Notes under the pieces: model-generated
Seen by the model: the letters and a program-made list of their open reading frames with translations, nothing else
Database searches by the model: none
What the model was told of the DNA's origin: nothing
NCBI GenBank assembly: GCA_016213775.1
Contig: JACQZR010000155.1
Span: 81,146-145,145 of the forward strand
Source of the DNA: Acidobacteriota bacterium
Lineage (GTDB): Bacteria > Acidobacteriota > Terriglobia > Bryobacterales > Bryobacteraceae
Length of the DNA: 64,000 nucleotides
Direction: 5' to 3'
Part shown: piece by piece, positions 17,670 through 30,342 of the stretch
How the letters are laid out: each line of letters begins with the position of its first letter
How positions within the stretch are numbered: position 1 is the first letter of the stretch
Translations under genes and position numbers: made by a program

Positions 17670-19211
17670 CTAATCGCCGATAATCCGCAGATCGTCGCCC
17701 GACATCTGCTCCGGCTTCGGAATGCCGAGCAAGCCGACAATCGTCGGCGACAAATCGCGCAACGACCCACCCTTTCGAAGCGCGGCTTTTTCGGCGCTCA
17801 TCAGCACCAGCGGCACCGGGTTGGTGGTGTGGTAGGTGTGCGGCCCGCCGGTGCTCGGATCAATCATCGTCTCCGCGTTACCGTGGTCCGCGGTTACGAT
17901 CCATGCCCCGTTCTTCGCGCGAATCAAGGGTTCGATGCGGCCGAGGCACTCGTCGCATGTCTCCACTGCTTTGACAGCCGCTTCAAACACGCCCGTGTGC
18001 CCCACCATATCAGGGTTGGCGAAGTTGACGATGATCACGTCGAAACTATCTGATTCGAGCGCCTTCACCACTCCGTCGCAAACACCCTTCGCGCTCATCT
18101 CCGGCATCAGATCGTACGTGGCGACTTTCGGTGATTGCACCAGCGCGCGCTCCTCGCCTTCATACGCTTTCTCAATTCCGCCGTTGAAAAAATACGTCAC
18201 ATGAGGATACTTCTCAGTTTCCGCCGTGCGCAGATTCTTCAGACCGTGGCCACTCAACACCGCGCCCAGAGTGTACTCCGGCGGATCGTTGCTGATCACA
18301 AAAGGCACACCGAATGTCCGGTCATACTGCGTCATGGTGACGTAGTGAAGGTTCTTCGGCATGTTCGCCCGCGACGGTTGCGTGAGCGAAGGATCGCGCA
18401 GCGCCATCGTCAACTCACGCCCGCGGTCGGCGCGGAAGTTGAAGAACAGCACAGCGTCCTCGTCGCGAACGAGACCGGTGGGCTGCCCCGCGGCATCCGT
18501 GATCACCACGGGCTTGATGAACTCGTCGGTGACCCCGGCCTCGTAGGATTGCTTCACCGCCGCCAGCGCATCGGGGGACTTGGCGGCATCCCCTAACACC
18601 AGTGCGTTGTAAGCAAGCTCGATGCGCTCCCAACGCTTGTCGCGATCCATGGCGTAGTAGCGGCCCACCACTGTGGCGATGCGCCCGGAACTGATCTCGT
18701 TCATCTTGGCCTGCAACTGTTCGATGAAGCCCGCGCCGCTGTGAGGCGGTGTATCGCGGCCGTCCATGAAGCAGTGCACCACCACATCGGCCACGCCTTC
18801 GCGCCTGGCCATTTCGAGCAGCGCGAAGAGGTGCTCAATATGAGAATGCACCCCACCATCACTCAACAGACCCATCAGGTGTAGCCGACGCGTGCGGCCA
18901 TGCGCCATCAGCGCCTTGAGAACGCCGTCCTGGAACAACTCCCCATTTTGGATCTTGAGATCGATCTGGGTGACGTCCATATAGATGATCCGGCCCGAGC
19001 CGATGTTCAGGTGGCCCACTTCGCTGTTGCCCATCTGGCCATCGGGCAACCCGACCCATGGCCCGCTCGCCTCAATCAGCGTGTTTGGGTATTCGCGCAT
19101 CAGCCGGTCGAAGTTGGGTTTGCGCGCATGAAAAACGGCGTTGGCATCGGTGATGGGGCTGTAGCCGAAACCATCGAGAATCGTCAAAACAACTGGACGT
19201 TTCTTGAGCAT
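17670..19211 (-). CDS. gpmI: 2,3-bisphosphoglycerate-independent phosphoglycerate mutase
   Basis: A 513-residue glycolytic enzyme that interconverts 3- and 2-phosphoglycerate in the cytosol using two Mn ions. The alkaline-phosphatase-fold landmarks are all present: VVLTILDGFGYS at the N-terminus, the phospho-serine loop GQMGNSEVGHLNIGSGR, HCFMDGRDTPPHSG, GRYYAMDRDKRWER, NFRADRGRE, NFANPDMVGHTG and IVTADHGNAE. Full length for the family. It lies 11 bases after enolase, the next enzyme of the pathway, so the two form an eno-gpmI operon closed by the hairpin at 17618. Confidence 0.97.
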   Translation of the reverse strand: MLKKRPVVLTILDGFGYSPITDANAVFHARKPNFDRLMREYPNTLIEASGPWVGLPDGQMGNSEVGHLNIGSGRIIYMDVTQIDLKIQNGELFQDGVLKALMAHGRTRRLHLMGLLSDGGVHSHIEHLFALLEMARREGVADVVVHCFMDGRDTPPHSGAGFIEQLQAKMNEISSGRIATVVGRYYAMDRDKRWERIELAYNALVLGDAAKSPDALAAVKQSYEAGVTDEFIKPVVITDAAGQPTGLVRDEDAVLFFNFRADRGRELTMALRDPSLTQPSRANMPKNLHYVTMTQYDRTFGVPFVISNDPPEYTLGAVLSGHGLKNLRTAETEKYPHVTYFFNGGIEKAYEGEERALVQSPKVATYDLMPEMSAKGVCDGVVKALESDSFDVIIVNFANPDMVGHTGVFEAAVKAVETCDECLGRIEPLIRAKNGAWIVTADHGNAETMIDPSTGGPHTYHTTNPVPLVLMSAEKAALRKGGSLRDLSPTIVGLLGIPKPEQMSGDDLRIIGD

Positions 19212-19222
19212 GAAATACCGCC

Positions 19223-20518
<1,296 letters not shown>

Positions 20519-20596
20519 TTATGAATCCTGAAACAGGGAGGAACCTTTTATTTTGGCACATTGCGCCGCTTCCGCACCGTTTCTGAAGGCCCGCCA

Positions 20597-21016
20597 ATGA
20601 AGGTGTTTTTGCTTTTCATTGGAAAGCCGCGCGATGAACACTCCAATGCAATCGCGGAGGAATTTCTCAAGCGCACTTCCCGCTGGGCGCCTTGTGAAAT
20701 GCGCGAGGTGGATCCGCGCAAATATGATCTGTTCACACGGCACGCTTCAGCAATGAAAGTATTTCTCGACCCGGCCGGACGCACGATGGATTCCCCGCAG
20801 TTCGCCGCGATGTTGGAACGGTGCGAGATGGAGGGCCGGGACCTCTTGTTTCTCATCGGTGGACACGACGGTCTGCCCGGCGAATGGAAACCGAAAGCCG
20901 ACATGCTGGTTTCCCTTTCCAGGATGACCTTCCCACACGAACTCGCCCGCGCAATGCTCGCCGAGCAGATTTACCGCGCCTTCGCAACGTTGCGCGGCCA
21001 TCCATACCCGCGCTAA
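20597..21016 (+). CDS. rlmH: 23S rRNA (pseudouridine1915-N3)-methyltransferase RlmH
   Basis: A 139-residue SPOUT-family methyltransferase that modifies pseudouridine 1915 in helix 69 of 23S rRNA using S-adenosylmethionine. ATG 20597 gives the standard MKVFLLFIGKP opening. The knotted SAM-binding C-terminus is seen in LLFLIGGHDGLP, LVSLSRMTFPHELARAMLAEQIYRA and the terminal RGHPYPR, close to the family's usual GHPYHR/K ending. It is slightly shorter than the E. coli enzyme. First gene of a plus-strand run rlmH-accD-deacylase-ABC-F. Confidence 0.93.
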   Translation: MKVFLLFIGKPRDEHSNAIAEEFLKRTSRWAPCEMREVDPRKYDLFTRHASAMKVFLDPAGRTMDSPQFAAMLERCEMEGRDLLFLIGGHDGLPGEWKPKADMLVSLSRMTFPHELARAMLAEQIYRAFATLRGHPYPR

Positions 21017-21042
21017 CTTGGAGATTACTTCAAAGTAGCCGC

Positions 21043-21897
21043 ATGGCCTGGTTCACCCGCAAAAATCCCGGCGTTGCTTCACAACCTGAAGGCGACCGTT
21101 CCGTCCGCACGGAAGGGCTCTGGCACAAGTGCGACGACTGCGGCCAGATCATCTTCCGCAAGACGCTGGAGGAGAACCTCAACGTCTGCACCAAGTGCGG
21201 CTTCCATTTCAAAATCGACGCCCACACGCGGCTCAAGCTGCTTTTCGACGGCGAGTTTCAGGAGTTCGATAACGACCTGATTTCCACTGATCCTCTCGCG
21301 TTTGTCGATTCCAAACCGTACAAGAAGCGCCTCAAGGACGCCCAGACCGCGCTGGAAATGAGCGACGCATTAATATCCGCCGATGGCGTCATTGATGGCC
21401 GCCCTGTAGTGGTCTGCGTGCTCGAGTTGAAGTTCATCGGCGGCAGCATGGGCGCGGTTATGGGTGAGATGATCACCCGCGCGATTGAGCGTTCCCTGGC
21501 CTCGCGAAAGCCGTTGATCATCATTTCCGCCTCCGGAGGCGCCCGCATGCAGGAGGGCGCCATCAGCCTGATGCAACTTGCCAAGATAGCGGCTGCTCTC
21601 ATGCGCTTGGATGACGCAAAAATTCCGTACATCAGCGTCCTTACCGATCCTACGACCGGCGGCGTCACGGCCAGCTTTGCCATGCTCGGCGACTTGAACA
21701 TCGGTGAGCCCGGCGCTCTCATCGGATTTGCGGGCCCGCGTGTGATCGAACAAACCATCCGTCAAAAGCTCCCCAAAGGCTTCCAGCGCAGCGAATTTCT
21801 CCTGCAGCATGGATTCCTCGATGCTGTCGTGAAGCGCGCCGACATCAAGAACTACATCTCCAGGGCGCTCACTTTCTTTTGCGGGCCCGTGCAATGA
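21043..21897 (+). CDS. accD: Acetyl-CoA carboxylase carboxyltransferase subunit beta
   Basis: A 284-residue subunit that, with AccA, transfers the carboxyl group from biotin to acetyl-CoA for fatty acid synthesis. ATG 21043 begins MAWFTRKNPG; the N-terminal zinc ribbon has C30, C33, C49 and C52 (WHKCDDCG, NVCTKCGFHF). The crotonase-fold core has KLIGGSMGSVMGE-like FIGGSMGAVMGEM, IIISASGGARMQEG, VLTDPTTGGVTASFAMLGD and GFAGPRVIEQTIRQKLP. Full length. The stop overlaps the ATG of the following deacylase gene (ATGA), so these genes are translated from one message. Confidence 0.97.
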   Translation: MAWFTRKNPGVASQPEGDRSVRTEGLWHKCDDCGQIIFRKTLEENLNVCTKCGFHFKIDAHTRLKLLFDGEFQEFDNDLISTDPLAFVDSKPYKKRLKDAQTALEMSDALISADGVIDGRPVVVCVLELKFIGGSMGAVMGEMITRAIERSLASRKPLIIISASGGARMQEGAISLMQLAKIAAALMRLDDAKIPYISVLTDPTTGGVTASFAMLGDLNIGEPGALIGFAGPRVIEQTIRQKLPKGFQRSEFLLQHGFLDAVVKRADIKNYISRALTFFCGPVQ

Positions 21898-23462
21898 TGC
21901 GGGCTGCTCTTCTGGTGCTGGCGGCTGTGTTTGCCGCACACGCCGCTGACTTCGATACCCTCATCCGCAACGCCCGTATTATCGACGGCACAGGCAATCC
22001 GTGGTTCCGCGCCGACATTGGCATTCGTAGCGGGAAGATCACGGCAGTAGGCGATCTGTCCGGCAAGAACGCGGATCGCGTCATCGACGCCGTTGGACGT
22101 GTCGTGACGCCCGGATTCATCGACGTCCACACGCACATCGAAGGGTTTCAGGCGCGCGTGCCGCGCGGAGACAACTACCTGCTCGATGGCGTCACCACCG
22201 CTGTCACCGGCAACTGCGGCGGTTCCGCGCTGCCGCTGGCGACCTGGTTTGAAACGCTGGAAAAGACAGGCATTGGACTCAACGTTGCCAGCCTTGCCGG
22301 CCACAACAGCGTGCGTAGCCAGGTGATGGGAACTGCCAATCGTCTCGCCACTCCGGAAGAGATCGCAAAGATGGAGGCGCTGGTCGATCAGGCGATGCGC
22401 GATGGCGCCGTTGGCTTCTCCACCGGGCTCATCTACATACCTGGTACGTATTCCAATTCCGATGAAGTTGTGGCCCTCGCGAAGGTCGCGGGCCGTTACA
22501 ACGGTGTGTACGCCTCGCACATGCGCGACGAAGGCGAGAAGGTTCTCGATGCGATCAATGAAGCGGTGCGTGCCGGACGTGAAGGTGGAGCGCGGGTACA
22601 GCTTTCCCACTTCAAGATCGACAACCGCAATCTGTGGGGCGCATCCACAAAGTCGCTGGCGCTGGTGGAGAAGTACCGCCAGGAAGGTGTCGATGTGGTG
22701 GTGGACCAATACCCATACAACCGCTCCAGCACCAACCTCGGCATCACATTGCCATCGTGGGCGCTGGCCGATGGCCGTGACGCCGTGCGCGAACGTTTGA
22801 ATTCTCCCGAAACGCGCAAGCGCATAGCCGATGAGATGACAGCCAAACTCAAGGAACTTGGCCAGCCTGATTACTCCTACGCCACCGTCGCGACATTCCG
22901 TCCGGACCCCAGCTACGAAGGAAAAACAATTTCCGAGATCAATGTTCTGAAGGGCCGCGACAAAACCATAGCCAACGAAATCGAGACCATCCTCGAAATC
23001 ACCGCCGCCGGCGGCGCTCAGATGGTCTACCATTCCATGGGCGATGAAGACGTGGATCGCATCATGCGCTATCCCAACACGGCCATCGCCAGCGACGGAG
23101 GCGTTCGAGAGTTCGGCCAGGGGATGCCCCATCCGCGCTCTTACGGCACCAACGCCCGTGTGCTGGCGGAGTATGTGCGCAACCGCAAAGTGCTCACCCT
23201 GGAGGACGCCATCCGACGTATGACGTCATTGCCCGCCCGCACCTTTGCGTTTCGTGATCGCGGGCAGGTGCGCGAAGGATTCGCCGCCGATCTGCTCATC
23301 TTCGATCCCGCCAAAGTGGAGGACAAGGCCACCTTCCAGCAGCCACACGCCTACACGGAAGGCTTTGACTGGGTGCTGGTGAACGGCGTCGTGATGGTGG
23401 AAGATGGAAAGCTCACCGAGGCGCATGGCGGGCAGGTTCTGCGCCATCGCAAGACGGAGTAG
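21894..23462 (+). CDS. Secreted N-acyl-D-amino-acid deacylase / D-aminoacylase-type amidohydrolase
   Basis: A 522-residue metal-dependent amidohydrolase. ATG 21894 overlaps the accD stop and starts a signal peptide (MMRAALLVLAAVFAAHA). Then FDTLIRNARIIDGTGNPWF, VVTPGFIDVHTHIEG with the HTH metal pair, GVTTAVTGNCGGS, FSTGLIYIPGTY, YASHMRDEGEKVLDAI and VQLSHFKI mark the D-aminoacylase branch (AmidoHydro_3). It would remove acyl groups from D-amino acids in the periplasm. The position between accD and an ABC-F gene is probably co-transcription without a metabolic link. Confidence 0.9.
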   Translation: MMRAALLVLAAVFAAHAADFDTLIRNARIIDGTGNPWFRADIGIRSGKITAVGDLSGKNADRVIDAVGRVVTPGFIDVHTHIEGFQARVPRGDNYLLDGVTTAVTGNCGGSALPLATWFETLEKTGIGLNVASLAGHNSVRSQVMGTANRLATPEEIAKMEALVDQAMRDGAVGFSTGLIYIPGTYSNSDEVVALAKVAGRYNGVYASHMRDEGEKVLDAINEAVRAGREGGARVQLSHFKIDNRNLWGASTKSLALVEKYRQEGVDVVVDQYPYNRSSTNLGITLPSWALADGRDAVRERLNSPETRKRIADEMTAKLKELGQPDYSYATVATFRPDPSYEGKTISEINVLKGRDKTIANEIETILEITAAGGAQMVYHSMGDEDVDRIMRYPNTAIASDGGVREFGQGMPHPRSYGTNARVLAEYVRNRKVLTLEDAIRRMTSLPARTFAFRDRGQVREGFAADLLIFDPAKVEDKATFQQPHAYTEGFDWVLVNGVVMVEDGKLTEAHGGQVLRHRKTE

Positions 23463-23471
23463 CCACCACGA

Positions 23472-25394
23472 ATGATCCAGTTCTCAGGAGCCGCAAAACG
23501 GTTCAGCCACAAGGTCCTGTTTGAAGACCTCAATTGGCTGATCGGCCCCAAGGACCGCGTCGGCATCGTCGGCGGCAATGGCACCGGAAAATCCACGATG
23601 CTCAAAATCCTCGCCAGGATGGAGAGCCTCGACCAGGGCGACCTCGCCATCACCAAGGGCATTCGCTTCGGTTACCTCCCGCAGGAAGGGTTATCCCTTC
23701 GTGGCCGCACAGTTTTTGATGAGTGCCATTCCATCTTTCAGGACGTCAAGTCCATGGAAGAGGAGATGTCGCAGCTCACCCATCGCATGGGCGAAGTGGA
23801 TCCCACCTCCGAAGAATATCGCGTGATGACCGACCGCTATCACCACTTGGAAGGTGAGTTCCACTCGCGCGACGGCTACACTCTCGATGCGCAGACAGGC
23901 ATCGTGCTTGCCGGCCTCGGATTCGCCAAGGAAGATTGGACCCGTTACACGGATGAGTTCTCTGGCGGCTGGCAAATGCGCATTGCGCTCGCCAAGCTGC
24001 TGCTCGAAAAGCCCAACCTGCTGCTGCTCGACGAGCCTACCAACCACCTCGATCTCGAAGCCCGCAACTGGCTGGAAGACTATCTGCGCAACTATCCCTA
24101 TTCCTACATCCTCATCTCACACGATCGCTATTTCCTCGACACAACGGTCGACAGACTCGTCGAGATCTGGAACAGGAAGGTTTGGTTCTACCCGGGCAAC
24201 TACACCAAGTATCAGCAACTCAAGCAGGAGCGGCTGGATCACCTCCATTCCATCGCGCGCAATCAGAGGGAGCGAATTGAGCAGTTGGAAGCATTCATCA
24301 ATCGCTTCCGTTACCAGGCCACCAAGGCCAAGCAGGTGCAGAGCCGCATCAAGGAACTGGAGAAGATCGAGCGCATTGAGATCCCTCCGGAAGAATCCAC
24401 CATCCACTTTTCGTTCCCGCAGCCAAAACCGAGCGGACGAGTGGTGGCTGAGTTCCACAACGTGGCCAAAAGCTACGGCACGAATCGTGTCCTGGAAAAG
24501 GTGAACTTTCTCATCGAACGAGGAGACCGCGTCGCTCTAGTGGGCCACAATGGCGCGGGCAAATCGACGCTGATCAAACTGCTCGCCGGCACGGAACCGC
24601 TCACCAGCGGCGAATACCGTCTGGGCCACAATGCCAATCCCGACTACTTCGCGCAGGATCAATACAAGGAACTGGACCCCGATGCGAAGATCTACGACGA
24701 TCTTGCGTCCATCGGTGCCGGCCGCACGCAAACCGAACTCCGCACCCTCCTCGGCTGCTTCCTCTTCAGCGACGATGACGCGTTCAAGAAGATCGGCGTG
24801 CTGAGCGGCGGCGAGCGTAACCGCTACGCGCTTGCCCGCCTGCTCCTGCATCCCACCAACTTCCTGCTCCTCGACGAACCTACCAACCACCTGGACATGC
24901 GCGCCAAGGACGTCCTGCTTGATGCGCTGAAGCGCTACGAAGGTACGCTGGTGTTCGTTTCACACGACCGCTACTTCATCGATAACCTCGCCACCAAGGT
25001 CTTCGAAATCGGCGGCGGCGAAGTAAAGATCTATTCGGGCAACTATGAAGACTACCTGTTCCGCAAAGAGCAGGAAGCGGCGCCACAAACTGTCGTGCCC
25101 CAGCCTGCCGCGCCCGTGCCGGAAGCGCCCGCAATCTCTGAAGAGCCGAAAGCCGCCAGGCGTCTCAATCCGCTCAAGCTGAAACAGATGCAGGATCGAG
25201 CCTATGGTCTCGAACGGCAGATCGGCGGTCTCGAAACCGAGATCGGCCACCTGGAGCGCGAGCTCGCCGTCTTCCACAACGCCGAACGCAGCATGCAACT
25301 CACCACGCAGCTCGATCAGCAGCGCGCCCGGCTGGAGAAGCTGATGGCCGAATGGGAAGAGGTCTCGCAGTCCATCGAACAAGCCTCCGCTTAA
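23472..25394 (+). CDS. ABC-F family ATP-binding protein (ribosome-associated, Uup/YheS type)
   Basis: A 640-residue cytosolic protein with two ABC ATPase domains and no membrane segments. Domain 1: Walker A GGNGTGKST, signature FSGGWQMR, Walker B LLLLDEPTNHLD. A P-site tRNA interaction linker with many Arg/Lys/Gln (about residues 245-300) joins it to domain 2: GHNGAGKST, LSGGERNR, LLLDEPTNHLD. The C-terminal extension after about 540 is Ala/Pro-rich then coiled coil (DRAYGLERQIGGLETEIGHLERE). ABC-F proteins act on the ribosome in translation or antibiotic protection; the exact subtype is not assigned. Followed directly by a REP-like hairpin element. Confidence 0.93.
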   Translation: MIQFSGAAKRFSHKVLFEDLNWLIGPKDRVGIVGGNGTGKSTMLKILARMESLDQGDLAITKGIRFGYLPQEGLSLRGRTVFDECHSIFQDVKSMEEEMSQLTHRMGEVDPTSEEYRVMTDRYHHLEGEFHSRDGYTLDAQTGIVLAGLGFAKEDWTRYTDEFSGGWQMRIALAKLLLEKPNLLLLDEPTNHLDLEARNWLEDYLRNYPYSYILISHDRYFLDTTVDRLVEIWNRKVWFYPGNYTKYQQLKQERLDHLHSIARNQRERIEQLEAFINRFRYQATKAKQVQSRIKELEKIERIEIPPEESTIHFSFPQPKPSGRVVAEFHNVAKSYGTNRVLEKVNFLIERGDRVALVGHNGAGKSTLIKLLAGTEPLTSGEYRLGHNANPDYFAQDQYKELDPDAKIYDDLASIGAGRTQTELRTLLGCFLFSDDDAFKKIGVLSGGERNRYALARLLLHPTNFLLLDEPTNHLDMRAKDVLLDALKRYEGTLVFVSHDRYFIDNLATKVFEIGGGEVKIYSGNYEDYLFRKEQEAAPQTVVPQPAAPVPEAPAISEEPKAARRLNPLKLKQMQDRAYGLERQIGGLETEIGHLERELAVFHNAERSMQLTTQLDQQRARLEKLMAEWEEVSQSIEQASA

Positions 25395-25408
25395 TAGACC
25401 GTACATTC

Positions 25409-25462
25409 CGCCGTCGTGTAGGGCGGCCAATCCTGGCCGCGGCTGGCCTTTCCAGGCCAGCC
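25409..25462. repeat. REP-like double-hairpin element, copy 2
   Basis: Same 54-bp two-hairpin unit as at 9671, with GTGTAGGG instead of GTGTGGGG near the left edge. It sits 14 bases after the ABC-F stop, between two convergent genes, and may act as a shared terminator. Confidence 0.85.
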
Positions 25463-25495
25463 CTAGCGGGACTAGGTGCCTTCGGCCAACAGTGC

Positions 25496-27295
25496 CTAAC
25501 GGATCACCGGCAGAATCACGCGCGAGGCAGCACTCCTGCTGCGATGAATCCGCTGCGTGGCCACACGGTAGTCTTCCGGCTTCGCCAGAAATATGTTCGG
25601 AACGAACGTCTGCGGATTGCGATCGTACAACGGAAACCACGTGCTTTGCATCTGCACCATGATGCGGTGCCCCTTGAGAAACGCATGATCGGCCGTGTGC
25701 AGGCTGAACTTGTACGGCACCACGGCGTTTGCAGGAATCGCCTTCGGCGTCTCAAAACCCTCCCGGAAACGGCCGCGCAGAATCTCGTTGGCGATCATCA
25801 ACTGCCGTCCCGCCAACTCGGGATGCTCCGGGTACGACTCGGGGTAAACGTCAATCAGCTTCACCACCCAATCGGCATCGGTCCCTGTGGTCGATGCGCG
25901 GATATCGGCAATCACCTCGCCCGCTATCTTCAACGTCTGCGTAAGCACGGGCGTCGACCAGCTCAGTACATCCGGCCGGTTGTCCACAAACCGCTGATCT
26001 TCCGTCAACCACGCCGGCCAGCCCCCGCCAGGATACGTCGGGCTGATCGGCCTCCTGCGATACGGCACCGGGTTCGCCGGATCAGACAGGTAACTGTCGA
26101 ACTCTCCCGTCCCATCGGAAGCAGGCGCATCAAAGGAGAGCGTTCGACCGGCGCGCATATAGATAGGACGAGGCTCAGCCGACTTCGGCGGCCACGAATC
26201 ATACTGCTCCCAGCGATTGGTTCCGGTTTGAAAGACCGCCGCCTCAGGAAAGTTGCGTGTACCTTTGTCCTTCAGCCAATACGAAAACCACGGCGCCTCC
26301 ATCTGCTCGCGAAAATGCTTGCTCGTATTGCTGTCGAATGGGATGTCCCCCAGCTTGCTCCCATCGGAACGGTGCCAGCCGCCGTGATTCCACGGGCCGA
26401 TCACAATGTGGTTCAAGCCCTGCCTGTCGAACTTCTCGAACAGCTCGTAAACCTTCACGGGGCCATAAAAATCCTCCTGATCCCACCATCCGGCCACATT
26501 CAGGTTGGGCACCTTCGTGGCGTTCGTGATGTACGGCCAGAACGCCATCTTCTGCCAGAACTGATCGTAGTTGGGATGTTCCACGAAATCGTTCCACGTC
26601 GGCAGCTTGCCTTTGAAGTAGCGTGTGTTGGCGTTGGAAAGCACGCCCAGGTCGAGATACCACTGGTAGGTGTCGGCGCGATCGAACTCGAAGTTTGTGT
26701 TGGCCTCCTTGGAACTCTCCAGCAGCGCCGCATATTCAAAGCCGTAGCTCAGCCGGAACGCGCCGTTATGATGAAAGTCATCGCCCAGGTACATGTCCGC
26801 CGGCGTCGCCTGCTCCGATGCCGCCTTCAACGCCGGGTGCGGGTCCAGAATCGCCATTGTCACAAGCCAGCCGGGATACGACACTCCAAACATGCCGAAT
26901 CGCCCGTTGTTGTTCCTGACGTTCTTCAGCATCCATTCAATGGAATCGTAGGCATCGGTGCTCTCGTCAATCGAACCAGCCTTGCTCTTGTCGCGAACCG
27001 GCCGCTGCATCACGAACGTGCCTTCCGATCGGAAGCGTCCACGAATGTCCTGGAAGGCGAAGATGTAGCCGTCCTCGATCAGCTCTTTGTAGGACGCGAC
27101 CAGCGCCTTTTCGCTGGACGTGGCTCCGTAGGGAGTTCGCAAAAACATTACCGGCAACGGCACGGTCACGTTCTTCGGCGAGAAGATCACCGTGTGCAGC
27201 TTCACCCCATCGCGGGCAGGAATCATCGCCTCCGTCTTGTCAAACTGCTGCCCGGCGCAAATGGCCGCGAAGGCCAGCATCCAATGGAGTCGCAT
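25496..27295 (-). CDS. CocE/NonD family alpha/beta-hydrolase (X-Pro dipeptidyl-peptidase-like), secreted
   Basis: A 599-residue serine hydrolase. ATG 27295 gives a clean signal peptide (MRLHWMLAFAAICAGQQ); in-frame ATG 27304 and GTG 27307 are alternatives. The N-terminal alpha/beta-hydrolase core includes AMIPARDGVKLHTVIF, FLRTPYG, FAFQDIRGRFRSEG and the nucleophile elbow FGVSYPGW. Later PNLNVAGWWDQEDFYG and GPWNHGGWHR hold the likely Asp and His. A C-terminal jelly-roll domain (DNRPDVLSWSTPVLTQTLKIAG, KGHRIMVQMQSTWFPLYDRNP) is typical of CocE/GAA proteins. It hydrolyses an ester or an X-Pro peptide; the substrate is not predictable. Confidence 0.9.
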   Translation of the reverse strand: MRLHWMLAFAAICAGQQFDKTEAMIPARDGVKLHTVIFSPKNVTVPLPVMFLRTPYGATSSEKALVASYKELIEDGYIFAFQDIRGRFRSEGTFVMQRPVRDKSKAGSIDESTDAYDSIEWMLKNVRNNNGRFGMFGVSYPGWLVTMAILDPHPALKAASEQATPADMYLGDDFHHNGAFRLSYGFEYAALLESSKEANTNFEFDRADTYQWYLDLGVLSNANTRYFKGKLPTWNDFVEHPNYDQFWQKMAFWPYITNATKVPNLNVAGWWDQEDFYGPVKVYELFEKFDRQGLNHIVIGPWNHGGWHRSDGSKLGDIPFDSNTSKHFREQMEAPWFSYWLKDKGTRNFPEAAVFQTGTNRWEQYDSWPPKSAEPRPIYMRAGRTLSFDAPASDGTGEFDSYLSDPANPVPYRRRPISPTYPGGGWPAWLTEDQRFVDNRPDVLSWSTPVLTQTLKIAGEVIADIRASTTGTDADWVVKLIDVYPESYPEHPELAGRQLMIANEILRGRFREGFETPKAIPANAVVPYKFSLHTADHAFLKGHRIMVQMQSTWFPLYDRNPQTFVPNIFLAKPEDYRVATQRIHRSRSAASRVILPVIR

Positions 27296-27376
27296 GGAAC
27301 CCATCACTAACAGACGGCGGGCCGATCCGTCAACGCGCGATTTGACGAATCAAAGAAACCGGTTGTATAGTGGCGC

Positions 27377-28042
27377 ATGGCGATTCGGGCTGTTTCCACC
27401 GTTTTCCTTTCCCTCAGCGTGGTTTTAGCGTTCGGCCAACCGGCTAAACCATCAGCCGTACGTGCAGGCAAGCGTGCCCCGATCGTCCAACCCGGCGCGC
27501 CGGGCAAAGCCGCCAAGACTCTTCCCGCAGCAGCAGTGGCGGCGCGTGTCCGCGTACCAGCGGAGGCTGATGTGGGTTTCATGCAGGGCATGATTCACCA
27601 TCACGCGCAAGCGGTGGAGATGGTGGACCTGCTGCGCACGCGAGGCCAACGCAAAGACCTGCTGGCATTCGGCGAGCGAATCACCATTTCGCAAAGCGAC
27701 GAGATTCAATTCATGAAGCAGTGGCTGGAGGAACGCGGCAGGCCGGTTGCCCCAGCACACAATCATGCCGGGCACATGGCGGCCGGCATGCCGCTCATGC
27801 CGGGTATGCTGACGGCGGAGCAAATGTCAGCCCTGGCCAAAGCAAAGGGAGCCGAATTCGATCGGTTGTTCTTGACCGGCATGATTCAACACCACATAGG
27901 AGCTCTGGTGATGGTGGACGAGCTGTTCGACACGCCAGGCGCCGGGCAGGACCCCGTCCTGTACGACTTTGCTACGGATATCGACAACACGCAACGCGCG
28001 GAGATCGGCATCATGCGCGGCATGTTAAAGGAGAGCCGTTGA
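27377..28042 (+). CDS. DUF305 secreted protein
   Basis: A 221-residue exported protein (signal MAIRAVSTVFLSLSVVLAFGQ) with a DUF305 ferritin-like helical domain: DVGFMQGMIHHHAQAVEMVDLL and FLTGMIQHHIGALVMVDELF are the paired M-x-x-HH repeats, separated by a Met/His-rich loop (HNHAGHMAAGMPLMPGM). The Met and His clusters suggest periplasmic copper or other metal binding, which is known for some relatives but not proven for this family. The next gene starts 3 bases after its stop, so they are co-transcribed. Confidence 0.88.
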   Translation: MAIRAVSTVFLSLSVVLAFGQPAKPSAVRAGKRAPIVQPGAPGKAAKTLPAAAVAARVRVPAEADVGFMQGMIHHHAQAVEMVDLLRTRGQRKDLLAFGERITISQSDEIQFMKQWLEERGRPVAPAHNHAGHMAAGMPLMPGMLTAEQMSALAKAKGAEFDRLFLTGMIQHHIGALVMVDELFDTPGAGQDPVLYDFATDIDNTQRAEIGIMRGMLKESR

Positions 28043-28044
28043 AA

Positions 28045-30037
<1,993 letters not shown>

Positions 30038-30097
30038 GCACACTCCTCACAGGCGGCGGCCAAACCGCACGGTCTTCCACATTCGATCGCCGAAATT

Positions 30098-30328
30098 GTG
30101 GCGTCCGAGGGGTTTCAAAGTGCGCCGGAACACGCGGCGGACGGTTGGCCGCCGGTGTCCGCGGAAGGCTGGGATACTCTGCGAGTGCGCTACTTAGAGG
30201 CCATTGAATCAGGAAAGCGCATCGCGCTGAAATCGGAGGTGCGGCGGTGCATAGCAGCCATCATCTCGGGCAGATCATCACGACTCGTCAACTCATTGGC
30301 GCGTGGCCGCCGGCGGCAGGGTCGATGA
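30098..30328 (+). CDS. Possible small protein or gene remnant, unrecognised
   Basis: A 76-codon frame from GTG 30098 (SAEGWDTLRVRYLEAIESGKRIALKSEV) in the 305-base gap between two convergent genes. The frame is also open upstream of the GTG, with protein-like composition (KPHGLPHSIAEIV), which suggests a remnant. No domain was recognised and no ribosome site is evident. Confidence 0.3.
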   Translation: MASEGFQSAPEHAADGWPPVSAEGWDTLRVRYLEAIESGKRIALKSEVRRCIAAIISGRSSRLVNSLARGRRRQGR

Positions 30329-30342
30329 CCTGGTGATCCGGC

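Noticed and set aside
25352..27310. A 652-codon frame antisense to the CocE/NonD hydrolase
   Set aside because: Arg/His-rich product with no domain; the minus strand holds a complete hydrolase with nucleophile motif and signal peptide.
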